DNA of 64,000 bases, taken from NCBI RefSeq assembly GCF_002002885.1, contig NZ_CP019510.1, positions 4,960,001 to 5,024,000 of the forward strand, given 5' to 3'. This document shows, one piece after another, positions 8,818 to 15,838 of this stretch (positions are counted from its first letter, which is position 1; each line of letters opens with the position of its first letter). The translations under genes and the position numbers were made by a program. The notes below the pieces were generated by a model. That model made no database searches, was not told the DNA's origin, and saw only the letters and a program-made list of their open reading frames with translations. Source of the stretch: Janthinobacterium sp. LM6. GTDB lineage: Bacteria > Pseudomonadota > Gammaproteobacteria > Burkholderiales > Burkholderiaceae_D.

Positions 8818-9492
8818 ATGCCTCCCGCCTTCCAGTTGCTGCTTTGCCTCCTCATCTTCATGTTGATCCACATTTCCGTCATGGCGGCCTGCGCCAGGCT
8901 GTTCGGCATCACGGTCCGCAGTGTCAGCTATGGCGTGGGACCGACTTTGCTGAGCTGGGGGAAAGTCCACGTCAAGCTGCTGCCCCTGGCCGGCAATGTG
9001 GTGCTGAAAGATACGCGCGAGGAAACCCTGTATGACGACGATCCCTGTCTTGACGCCTATAACTTCCAGCCGTTGTGGAAGCAGGTGCTGCTGCCATTGA
9101 GCGGCGTGGCCGTGCTGCTGGCATTGTCACTGGGCATCATGGGAGCGTCGGGCTGGGACAGCTTTGTCGCCGCCTTCGGGCAAATCTTCCATGGCGCGCT
9201 GGCGCCGTTGTCGACGGCGCAGGAATTGCTGGGGGAAGGGGAAACCTTTGCCCGCACGCACGGCTTTGCGCTGGTGTTCACCCTGTTCTCGTTGAAACTG
9301 TGCGCCTTCAACCTGCTGCCGTTTGCCGGCTTGAACGGGGGACAAGCGCTGCTGGCCATCGCGCGCGGCGGCAAGCCGTATGTGACGTGGGAAGAGACGG
9401 CAGCAAAATGGCTATTGCTGCCGGGGCTGGCGGTCTTGCTGGCGTGGCTAGTGGCGTTCGGCTGGTATGGCTGGAAAATCATGGGCGCCTAG
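8818..9492 (+). CDS. M50 (site-2 protease)-like membrane protein lacking the zinc-binding motif
   Basis: A 224-aa membrane protein laid out like the core of RseP/SpoIVFB peptidases. An N-terminal helix carries the position where M50 enzymes have HExxH. It is followed by FGITVRSVSYGVGPTLLSW, which resembles the VRxxxFSIGFGP segment, and later by NLLPFAGLNGGQALL, which resembles NLLPxPxLDGG. The key residues are changed. HExxH is replaced by HISVM (H18-M22, no Glu and no second His), and the Asp of LDGG is Asn (about N173). There is no PDZ domain. If homologous, it is a pseudoprotease with a binding or chaperone-like role. The family assignment rests on pattern recognition alone. AGGA lies upstream of the ATG. 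Confidence 0.6.
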   Translation: MPPAFQLLLCLLIFMLIHISVMAACARLFGITVRSVSYGVGPTLLSWGKVHVKLLPLAGNVVLKDTREETLYDDDPCLDAYNFQPLWKQVLLPLSGVAVLLALSLGIMGASGWDSFVAAFGQIFHGALAPLSTAQELLGEGETFARTHGFALVFTLFSLKLCAFNLLPFAGLNGGQALLAIARGGKPYVTWEETAAKWLLLPGLAVLLAWLVAFGWYGWKIMGA

Positions 9493-9570
9493 GCCTTGAG
9501 GCTATTATTTTTTAGATGCTTATCGTATGCTGGCACCACCGTCTTGACGCCATCGGTAAAAGGAGCCGGC

Positions 9571-9851
9571 ATTTTCTCATTCGACACTTGCGGCACGCGC
9601 CTGGCCCTATGGGCCATCGCTGCCTACCAGCGCTATCTGTCGCCAGCCGCCAGGCACAGGCGGGGTATTGCGCCTGCGACTTGCCCATGATCGACTACAC
9701 CGACGTGGCCAGCCTGGCTGATTGCTCGCGGCCGGGCCGCGGCAAGAACCCGATGTGGTTCCGCAATGACTATACAGCCAGTGCCGCACTGAAACGGCAG
9801 CAGGAAGAACACCGCAAGAAGATCAAACAGCGACAGGATACGGACAGCTAA
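9571..9851 (+). pseudogene. Probable remnant of yidD (membrane protein insertion factor), start lost and interior deleted
   Basis: A strong Shine-Dalgarno (AAAGGAG, about 9558-9564) is followed at normal spacing by ATT at 9571, not ATG. The same frame encodes RLALWAIAAYQRYLSP, which matches the YidD signature region, but then runs into unrelated residues and stops at 9690. From about 9650 another frame reads RQAQAGYCACDLPMIDYTD and on to a hydrophilic Lys/Gln-rich tail ending at 9851. This resembles the Cys-rich C-terminal region of long proteobacterial YidD versions. The simplest reading is a YidD gene that lost its interior by an out-of-frame deletion and whose start codon decayed. This is inference. 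The two pieces could instead be chance ORFs. Confidence 0.4.
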
Positions 9852-9877
9852 ATTCACACAATAACTTATAAATGAAA

Positions 9878-9898
9878 TATTCATTCATGAAATGAATA
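9878..9898. repeat. Perfect inverted repeat, 8-bp arms, 5-bp spacer
   Basis: TATTCATT and AATGAATA are exact reverse complements separated by CATGA. The element lies in a local AT-rich block quite unlike its surroundings and has the size of a dimeric regulator operator. No regulator can be named. Confidence 0.6.
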
Positions 9899-9990
9899 AT
9901 GCCCATTATCACTGTGAATTGGCTGGAAGCGGCACGGCGGCCTATACTCATGCCGTCTCCCCTACACTGCTTCCCATGCACACCCAGCTC

Positions 9991-10015
9991 AGCCCGCACA
10001 CACCGCGGGCTTTTT
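9991..10015 (+). terminator. Intrinsic terminator between the yidD remnant and the bestrophin gene
   Basis: Stem AGCCCGC (9991-9997) pairs with GCGGGCT (10005-10011), followed by a T5 run. It would end plus-strand transcripts coming from 8818-9851 or from a start within the AT-rich region. Confidence 0.75.
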
Positions 10016-10109
10016 GTTCCCCGTACCTGCCACTTCGTTTTTTTGCACTTTTTAGCAATCGCTGGGCTTGCGTGTCCCCGCCAGCCCAGCCCCCAGCAAG
10101 GAGCGCAAC

Positions 10110-11051
10110 ATGATCGTGCGCGAGCGTCCTTCGGCGCTGCGGTTGTTCCTGGTGGTGCGCGGCTCCGTCCTGCCGCGCATCCGCACTACCCTGATCGTCA
10201 ATACCCTGATCGCCACCCTCGTCACGTGGTGCCACGGCACCTTGTTCGACCACAAGGTCATCCTCACCACCATCCCGTTTACCCTGATCGGCTTGCCGCT
10301 GGCCATCTTCCTTGGCTTTCGCAACACGGCCGCCTATGACCGCTACTGGGAAGCGCGCAAGCTGTGGGGCGAACTGGTCTTGCGCAGCCGCAACTTCTCG
10401 CGCCAGTGCCAGACGATGATACGCAGCGACACGCCTGCCCACGCCAGGCTGGGCCTGGAGGACGTGCGCGTACGCATGATTTACCGCACCATCGCCTTTT
10501 GCCATGCGCTGCGCCACCAGCTGCGCGACACGCGCGGACCAGCCGACTTGCAGCCGCTGCTGCGTGCGCCCGAATGGGAAGCGGCTTGCCAGGCCACGAA
10601 CCCGTCCGACTACCTGATGCTGCAGATGGGCCACGACCTGGCCGACTGCATCGGGCAAGGCCGCATCGACAGCATCCTCGCCACGCAGATCGATAACACG
10701 GTCTCGGCCATGGTGGCGGCGGGTGCCTCGTGCGAACGCATCCGCAGCACGCCGATTCCGTTTTCGTATTCGCTGCTGCTGCACCGCACGGCCTATCTGT
10801 ACTGTTTCCTGCTGCCCTTCGGCCTGGTCGACTCGCTCGGTTTCATGACGCCCTTCGTCGTCGCCATCGTCGCCTACACCTTCTTTGGCCTCGATGCCCT
10901 GGGCGACGAGATCGAGGAACCGTTCGGCGAAGATGCCAACGATCTGCCGCTGTCGGCCATGTGCCGCGCCATCGAAATCAGCTTGCGCGAATCCGTGCAG
11001 GACGAGAACGTGCCGCCGCCCATGCAAGCCGTCGACTTCCTTCTCCACTAA
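10110..11051 (+). CDS. Bestrophin-like anion channel family protein
   Basis: A 313-aa integral membrane protein of the bestrophin/UPF0187 (YneE) family. Members form pentameric ion channels in the inner membrane. The family signature is visible in PLAIFLGFRNTAAYDRYWEARKLWGELV near residues 65-90. C-terminal stretches LLPFGLVDSLGFMTPFVVAIVAY and FGLDALGDEIEEPFG are also typical. The start at 10110 is set by AAGGAG six bases upstream. A start 14 codons earlier would precede the Shine-Dalgarno. The transported ion cannot be told from sequence. The gene is followed by the copper-controlled copZ promoter. Confidence 0.88.
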   Translation: MIVRERPSALRLFLVVRGSVLPRIRTTLIVNTLIATLVTWCHGTLFDHKVILTTIPFTLIGLPLAIFLGFRNTAAYDRYWEARKLWGELVLRSRNFSRQCQTMIRSDTPAHARLGLEDVRVRMIYRTIAFCHALRHQLRDTRGPADLQPLLRAPEWEAACQATNPSDYLMLQMGHDLADCIGQGRIDSILATQIDNTVSAMVAAGASCERIRSTPIPFSYSLLLHRTAYLYCFLLPFGLVDSLGFMTPFVVAIVAYTFFGLDALGDEIEEPFGEDANDLPLSAMCRAIEISLRESVQDENVPPPMQAVDFLLH

Positions 11052-11070
11052 AACGCGACAACGCTTCCGC

Positions 11071-11101
11071 TTGACCTTCCCACCGGGGCAAGGATTACAG
11101 T
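11071..11101 (+). promoter_or_regulatory. CueR-type promoter of copZ (19-bp spacer)
   Basis: TTGACC (-35, 11071-11076) and TACAGT (-10, 11096-11101) are separated by exactly 19 bp. The long spacer holds the dyad CCTTCCC...GGGGCAAGG. This is the layout of MerR-family promoters and closely resembles CueR operators. A cueR gene lies 1 kb away. Confidence 0.85.
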
Positions 11102-11133
11102 GGAAGCACTTAATCATTCAAGGAGTGCTTGTC

Positions 11134-11334
11134 ATGTATCAGTTACAAGTTGAAAACATGAGCTGCGGCCATTGCGTCGGCTCGGTCACGAAAGCGGTGC
11201 AAGGCGTCGATCCGCAAGCCCAGGTGCAGATCGACCTGGCCAGCAAGCGCGTCACGGTGGAATCGCCCGCCGAACTGGGCGCCATCAGCGCGGCCATCGT
11301 GGAGGCGGGCTATCCCGTTACCAGCGCGCAATAA
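11134..11334 (+). CDS. copZ: Copper chaperone CopZ (HMA domain)
   Basis: A single heavy-metal-associated domain of 66 aa. The metal-binding motif MSCGHC places Cu(I) ligands at C11 and C14. It carries Cu(I) in the cytoplasm to CopA-type ATPases and related sites. AAGGAGTG is upstream of the ATG. It is preceded by a CueR-type promoter and followed directly by a terminator, so it forms a monocistronic copper-induced unit facing the GST gene. Confidence 0.94.
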   Translation: MYQLQVENMSCGHCVGSVTKAVQGVDPQAQVQIDLASKRVTVESPAELGAISAAIVEAGYPVTSAQ

Positions 11335-11351
11335 GCGCCAGACACGTAAAA

Positions 11352-11378
11352 CAGCCGGCCTTTGCGCCGGCTGTTTTT
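11352..11378. terminator. Bidirectional terminator between copZ and the GST gene
   Basis: CAGCCGGC (11352-11359) pairs with GCCGGCTG (11366-11373), followed by T5 on the plus strand and flanked by AAAA on the other side. It serves the convergent genes copZ (+) and the GST gene (-). Confidence 0.85.
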
Positions 11379-11380
11379 GT

Positions 11381-12103
11381 TTACCCGTCCAGTTCCGGGT
11401 AATGACGGAAGATGCCTTCTTCATTGAAGGCGATCCTGCGCTTCGACTTCAGGTAACGGGCAATATTCGGCCGCGCCGCCACGGCGTCATACAAGTCAGA
11501 CAATGCCGGATATTCGGGCGCCAGGCGCGCCATGGCTTGCGGAAACGCATAACGCAAGCCAGCCAGCATCTGGAACAGCGACAGGTCGCCATACGTGAGC
11601 TTTGCGCCCAGCAGATACTGGCCGCGACTGCTCAGCAAGACTTGGGTGAAATAATCGAGGAATTTGGGCAAACGTGTTGCGCGAAAAACCGCGCTGCGCA
11701 GCATGGCCGCCTGCTGTTGCTCTTCGTAATACTGATTCACCGACAGCGGATGGTGCGTGTCGTGCACTTCCGTCAGCCAGTCGGCCATCGTCAGTTGCAG
11801 CTGGTTCAGCCACAAACGACCGCTTTCCGCGCGCGGCGCCAGGCCCAGGCGCCGGCCCAGGTACAAGAGGATATTCGTGGTCTGGCCGATCAGCATGTCG
11901 CCGTCGCGCAGCACGGGCGGCGCGTAGGCGGCCTGTGGCGTGCTGTCGCCGTCGAGGCAGGCCAGCATGGCGGGCACGCCCTGCCCCGGGCGTTCGGGCA
12001 AGCGGGCGATGTCGCGGTAGTCTGCGCCCGCCTCTTCCAGCGCCAGCCGGATGAATTCTCCGCGCCCCTGTATCGTGGGCCAGTAGTACAGTTCATAGAC
12101 CAT
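11381..12103 (-). CDS. Glutathione S-transferase family protein
   Basis: A 240-aa cytoplasmic GST with an N-terminal thioredoxin-like domain (MVYELYYWPTIQGRGEFIRLALEEAG) and an all-helical C-terminal domain. The N-terminus resembles the Sigma/Alpha-like group in which Tyr activates glutathione. The segment QTTNILLYLGRRLGL fits the glutathione-binding loop and helix 3. The ATG at 12103 has GGAGG at ideal spacing. A GTG two codons upstream would overlap that spacing and is less likely. The gene sits between copZ and cueR but has no visible CueR box. The substrate is unknown. Confidence 0.88.
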   Translation of the reverse strand: MVYELYYWPTIQGRGEFIRLALEEAGADYRDIARLPERPGQGVPAMLACLDGDSTPQAAYAPPVLRDGDMLIGQTTNILLYLGRRLGLAPRAESGRLWLNQLQLTMADWLTEVHDTHHPLSVNQYYEEQQQAAMLRSAVFRATRLPKFLDYFTQVLLSSRGQYLLGAKLTYGDLSLFQMLAGLRYAFPQAMARLAPEYPALSDLYDAVAARPNIARYLKSKRRIAFNEEGIFRHYPELDG

Positions 12104-12124
12104 ACACACCTCCGTTGATTTACA

Positions 12125-12544
12125 TCAATGGCAACATGGTTTCGTTTCCGGGTCGCCGGCCAGTCCCAGGCTTTGCAGGATGGGGCAATCGGGCTTGTCG
12201 TCGCCATGGCACGATTGCGCCAGGTGGGCCAGGGTGTCGCGCATTTCCGTCAGTTCGGCGATGCGCTGATTCAAGTCCGCCACATGGGCCAGGGCGATGC
12301 CTTTCACGTCCGCGCTGGCGCGCTGGTCGTTTTGCCACAGCGACAGCAGTTCGCGGATCTGTTCCAACGAAAAACCCAAGCCCCGCGCGCGTTTGATGAA
12401 GCGCAAGGCGTGCAAATCGTTCGGCGTGTAGATGCGGTAACCGGCATCGCTGCGCGCGCTGGGTTTTAACAGGGCAATACTTTCGTAATAGCGTATCATT
12501 TTTGCCGATACGCCCGTCTCGCTTGCCGCCTGACCGATATTCAT
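12125..12544 (-). CDS. cueR: CueR, MerR-family copper-responsive activator
   Basis: A 139-aa transcription activator that senses Cu(I)/Ag(I) and untwists promoters with 19-bp spacers. The winged-helix domain begins [21 protein letters not shown]. The metal site is C112 and C120 in [10 protein letters not shown], and Ser77 at the dimer interface is the residue typical of monovalent-metal sensors. The protein ends in CCH, an extra soft-metal cluster seen in some CueR proteins. The start overlaps the copA stop by four bases (ATGA), so cueR is the second gene of a copA-cueR transcript. Expected targets are the promoters at 11071 and 15015. Confidence 0.93.
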   Translation of the reverse strand: MNIGQAASETGVSAKMIRYYESIALLKPSARSDAGYRIYTPNDLHALRFIKRARGLGFSLEQIRELLSLWQNDQRASADVKGIALAHVADLNQRIAELTEMRDTLAHLAQSCHGDDKPDCPILQSLGLAGDPETKPCCH

Positions 12545-14979
12545 CCTTGTTGCTCCTTGGTATGCGCGCTGCGGGCTTTCCAGCGGCGCAGCAACAGGGC
12601 ATTGCTGATCACGCTGACCGAACTGAAGGCCATCGCCGCGCCCGCCACCATGGGGTTGAGCAAGCCGAAGGCGGCCAGCGGAATGCCGATCAGGTTATAA
12701 ATGAAGGCCCAGAACAGATTCTGCCGTATCTTGCTGTAAGTGCGGCGCGAGATATCGATGGCGTCCGCCACCAGGGCCGGATCGCCGCGCATCAGCGTGA
12801 TGCCGGCCGCATGCATGGCCACGTCTGTGCCTGTCGACATGGCGATGCCCACGTCGGCGGCCGCCAGCGCGGGCGCATCGTTGATGCCGTCTCCCACCAT
12901 AGCCACCTTCGCCCCTTCGCCTTTCAGCGCGACAATTTTAGCGGTTTTATCGGCCGGCAACATTTTCGCCGCCACCGTGTCGATGCCCAGCAGCTTGCCG
13001 ACGGCGTCCGCGCTGCCTTGATTGTCCCCCGTCAACATCACCGTGCGGATGCCCAGGCTGTGCAAATGGGCAATGGCCGCCTGCGCGTTCGGCTTGACCT
13101 GGTCGCTGAAAGCGAACAGGCCCAGCAGTTCCGCTCCCGAAGCCAGCCACGAAATCGTGTTGCCCGTGGCTTCCAGGGACAAGGCCTGCTCCGCCAGCGG
13201 CGTCATGTCTACATTCAACTCCTGCATCAACCGCGTGCTGCCCAGTTTCAACTCCAGGCCATCCACGCTTGCCGCCAATCCCCGGCCCGGCAAGGCCGAC
13301 AGGGCCGTGGCGGGCAAGGACTCGATGTGGCGCAGGGCAGCAGCATCGAGCACGGCCGTAGCCAGGCTGTGCTCGCTGCCGCGCTGGATGCTGGCCGCCA
13401 GCTGCAGCAGCCGCGTTTCCTCGATGCCGTGCGCATGCAGGGCCGCCAGCGCAGGTTTTCCCACCGTCAGGGTGCCCGTCTTGTCGAACACGACGGTATT
13501 GACGGCGTGCGCCACTTCCAGCGCTTCCGCATCCTTGATCAGGATGCCGTAACGGGCAGCGACGCCCGTGCCGGCCATGATGGCCGTCGGCGTGGCCAGC
13601 CCCAGCGCGCATGGGCAGGCGATGACCAGCACGGCCACGGCATTGATGATGGCGTTTTCCAGCTCGCCCGTGGCGAACCACCAGCCCAGCAAGGTCAGCA
13701 GCGCCAGCACCAGCACCACGGGCACAAAGATGGCGCTGACCTTGTCGACCAGGTGCTGGATCGGCGCCTTGGCCGCCTGCGCATCTTCCACGAGGCGGAT
13801 GATGCGCGACAAAGTCGTCTCGCCGCCCACGGCCTGCGTGCGCACCAGCAACAAGCCATCCGCATTGATGGCGCCGCCTGTGACCTTGTCGCCCGGATGC
13901 TTATCGACCGGCAAGCTTTCGCCCGTGATCAGGGATTCGTTGATCTGGCTGGCGCCTTCCACCACGACGCCATCGACGGCCACCCGCTCGCCAGGGCGTA
14001 TCACCACCAGGTCGCCCACTTTGACTTGTTCCACGGGCAAGTCGATCTCGACGCCGTCGCGGCGCACGCGGGCCGACTCCGGACGCAGGACTTGCAGCGC
14101 GCGAATTGCCGAGGCCGTCTGGCGCTTGGCGCGGCTTTCCAGCCATTTGCCCAGCAGCACCAGGGTGATGACGACGGCCGACGCTTCAAAGTACAGGTGC
14201 GGCAACATTTCACCGGCCGTCAGCCATTGATAGACGGACAAGCCGTACGCGGCGCTCGTGCCCAGCGCCACCAGCAGATCCATATTACCGCTGCCGGCGC
14301 GGGCCGCCTTCCAGCCCGCCTTGTAGAAACGCGCGCCAAAGTAAAACTGCACAGGTGTCGCCAGCGCGAATTGCAGAGCACCGGGCAGCATCAGATGGAT
14401 GCCGGTCCATTCGAGCAGCATCGGCAGCATCAAGGGGAAAGCCAGCACGGCCGCGAACGCCACTTTCAGGCCGTCGCGGTTCGGCGCGGCAACGAGTGCG
14501 CTGGCCCGGCTGGCGGCGGGCACCTTGGCTGCATAGCCAGCCTTGTCGATGGCGGCGATCAGGGTGCCCGCATCGGCCTCGCCCGTCACCTTGATGCGCG
14601 CGCTTTCCGTGGCCAGGTTGACGCTGGCGGCCAGCACGCCCGGCACCTTCAGCAAGGCTTTTTCCACCCTGCCCACGCAAGAGGCGCACGTCATGCCGGC
14701 GACGTTCAGGTCGATTTCGCGCTGCGCCACGCTGTAGCCAGCCTTTTCCACGGCCGCCTGCAAGGTGGCCAGGGGAATCGGCGTGCTGGACGTGACCTTG
14801 GCCACTTCGGTGGCCAGGTTGACGCTGGCCTGGGTCACGCCGGGCACGGCGGCCAGAGCCTTTTCCACGCGGCCCACGCACGAGCCACAAGTCATGCCTT
14901 CGATGGCCAGCGCCTGCGCATGGGCGGTGGAAGGAGGAGGAGAACTGGAATTGGCGGGAGCGAGTGCGGCCTGGTTCAT
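12541..14979 (-). CDS. copA: CopA, Cu(I)-exporting P1B-type ATPase
   Basis: An 812-aa inner-membrane ATPase that exports Cu(I) from the cytoplasm. Two N-terminal HMA domains carry GMTCGSC (C31/C34) and GMTCASC (C98/C101). Later come the transport-site motif [12 protein letters not shown], the phosphorylation motif DKTGTLT and the [16 protein letters not shown] hinge. The conserved SEHP motif of the nucleotide-binding domain reads SEHS here (about residue 537): the His is kept and the Pro lost. A CueR-type promoter lies about 35 bp upstream. The downstream gene is cueR, overlapping by 4 nt. Confidence 0.95.
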   Translation of the reverse strand: MNQAALAPANSSSPPPSTAHAQALAIEGMTCGSCVGRVEKALAAVPGVTQASVNLATEVAKVTSSTPIPLATLQAAVEKAGYSVAQREIDLNVAGMTCASCVGRVEKALLKVPGVLAASVNLATESARIKVTGEADAGTLIAAIDKAGYAAKVPAASRASALVAAPNRDGLKVAFAAVLAFPLMLPMLLEWTGIHLMLPGALQFALATPVQFYFGARFYKAGWKAARAGSGNMDLLVALGTSAAYGLSVYQWLTAGEMLPHLYFEASAVVITLVLLGKWLESRAKRQTASAIRALQVLRPESARVRRDGVEIDLPVEQVKVGDLVVIRPGERVAVDGVVVEGASQINESLITGESLPVDKHPGDKVTGGAINADGLLLVRTQAVGGETTLSRIIRLVEDAQAAKAPIQHLVDKVSAIFVPVVLVLALLTLLGWWFATGELENAIINAVAVLVIACPCALGLATPTAIMAGTGVAARYGILIKDAEALEVAHAVNTVVFDKTGTLTVGKPALAALHAHGIEETRLLQLAASIQRGSEHSLATAVLDAAALRHIESLPATALSALPGRGLAASVDGLELKLGSTRLMQELNVDMTPLAEQALSLEATGNTISWLASGAELLGLFAFSDQVKPNAQAAIAHLHSLGIRTVMLTGDNQGSADAVGKLLGIDTVAAKMLPADKTAKIVALKGEGAKVAMVGDGINDAPALAAADVGIAMSTGTDVAMHAAGITLMRGDPALVADAIDISRRTYSKIRQNLFWAFIYNLIGIPLAAFGLLNPMVAGAAMAFSSVSVISNALLLRRWKARSAHTKEQQG

Positions 14980-15014
14980 GGCAGATCCTGTACGAAAGAG
15001 TAACGAATAGGGTC

Positions 15015-15045
15015 AGGATCTGCTATCCCATGATGGGAAGGTCAA
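15015..15045 (-). promoter_or_regulatory. CueR-type promoter of copA-cueR (19-bp spacer)
   Basis: Read on the minus strand, TTGACC (15045-15040) is followed by a 19-bp spacer beginning TTCCCATCATGGGAT, then GATCCT (15020-15015). The -35, spacer length and left half-site match the copZ promoter. The right half-site is less perfect. Confidence 0.75.
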
Positions 15046-15082
15046 GCCCTATTTGCACGGTGTGCCGGGCTTGTTTGAAGAC

Positions 15083-15838
15083 TTAGCGCACCACGCAGTC
15101 GATGGCGGCTGGTTTGCCGCCGCCTGCCGCGCTGCCCGGGCCCGGTGACGCCGCTGAAAAGACCGGCGGCGGCGTGAACGGGATGCCGGGGTTGACGGGC
15201 AAGGGGGCGGGCGGCTGCCTGAAGTTGGGAGTAAAACCAAATTGCCCGGCAGAAAAATTTTGCGACCCGGCAGGATTGCTAACATGAATCAGGCCATCGA
15301 GCACCTGCACGTACAAACCGGGTGGCAGCGCCACGGGCGCCGGTGCATTGGGCAACGCTGGCCCGCCAGGTGCCGCCGGCGGCACGTAACTGGCAACAAA
15401 CGTCGTGCCGCGGATGCCGATGGTGGCGGCCGGCGTCTTCATCTCGAAACGCTCCTTGTTGCGCTTGCCCAGCAAGCCCGTGACGGAACGCAAGCCGCCC
15501 TTGAGCAGGCTGAAGATGGCGTGGTCGCCGTCGGGCTGCTCGGCCGTGTAGCTGAATTGCTCGATCACGAAACTGGTATTCGGCTTCAGGGTGATTTCGC
15601 TATTGTCGATCAGCTTGATCAAGGCATAGGTTTCCTTTTCCGTCAGCAAGGTATCGCCCTGCTCGACTTCGGACTTGATGGCCAGGATTTTCATCTTGCC
15701 ATCCGCCTTCTTCGCCATCAGCGGACCGCTCAACTGCATCACCGTGCCCGCCACCTGTCCCGCCCAGGCGTGCGCGCCCACGCACATCAGGGCCAGCCAC
15801 AGCAAGGCCTTAATTGCAGTACATTTTTTTTGCGGCAT
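15083..15838 (-). CDS. FecR-domain periplasmic protein, last gene of the TPS locus
   Basis: A protein of about 251 aa with a Sec signal peptide (MPQKKC, hydrophobic core, then AHAWA). A FecR-type domain follows: GDTLLTEKETYALIKLIDNS, EITLKPNTSFVIE and TIGIRGTTFVAS. The tail is Pro/Gly/Ala-rich. FecR domains of this free-standing kind occur in periplasmic or surface proteins and are not evidence of iron-dicitrate sensing. The start overlaps the end of tpsA by 29 bases, with AGGAT upstream. An ATG one codon earlier (15841) is equally possible. It is probably co-translated with the exoprotein gene, but its role is unknown. Confidence 0.75.
   Translation of the reverse strand: MPQKKCTAIKALLWLALMCVGAHAWAGQVAGTVMQLSGPLMAKKADGKMKILAIKSEVEQGDTLLTEKETYALIKLIDNSEITLKPNTSFVIEQFSYTAEQPDGDHAIFSLLKGGLRSVTGLLGKRNKERFEMKTPAATIGIRGTTFVASYVPPAAPGGPALPNAPAPVALPPGLYVQVLDGLIHVSNPAGSQNFSAGQFGFTPNFRQPPAPLPVNPGIPFTPPPVFSAASPGPGSAAGGGKPAAIDCVVR

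Larger units (their letters stand above)
9852..10109. other. AT-rich intergenic region with a palindrome and an orphan terminator
   Basis: No protein-coding gene is convincing here. An AT-rich block near 9850-9900 contains a perfect palindrome (TATTCATT-CATGA-AATGAATA, 9878-9898). A good intrinsic terminator lies about 100 bp on. The stretch between could be the 3' end of the upstream transcript or a small RNA. AAGGAG just before 10110 is the ribosome-binding site of the next gene. Confidence 0.4.

Noticed and set aside
9892..10339. Short ORFs overlapping the bestrophin start region
   Set aside because: They cross a terminator hairpin, lack Shine-Dalgarno sequences and show no recognisable protein features.
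12502..15003. 833-codon plus-strand ORF opposite copA and cueR
   Set aside because: It runs through two well-defined minus-strand genes and the copA promoter. Its sequence is His/Gln/Arg-rich noise.
15083..15838. FecR protein as part of an iron-dicitrate sigma-factor system
   Set aside because: No FecI-type sigma factor or TonB receptor gene is adjacent. The protein has a cleavable signal peptide rather than a cytoplasmic N-terminus with a membrane helix.
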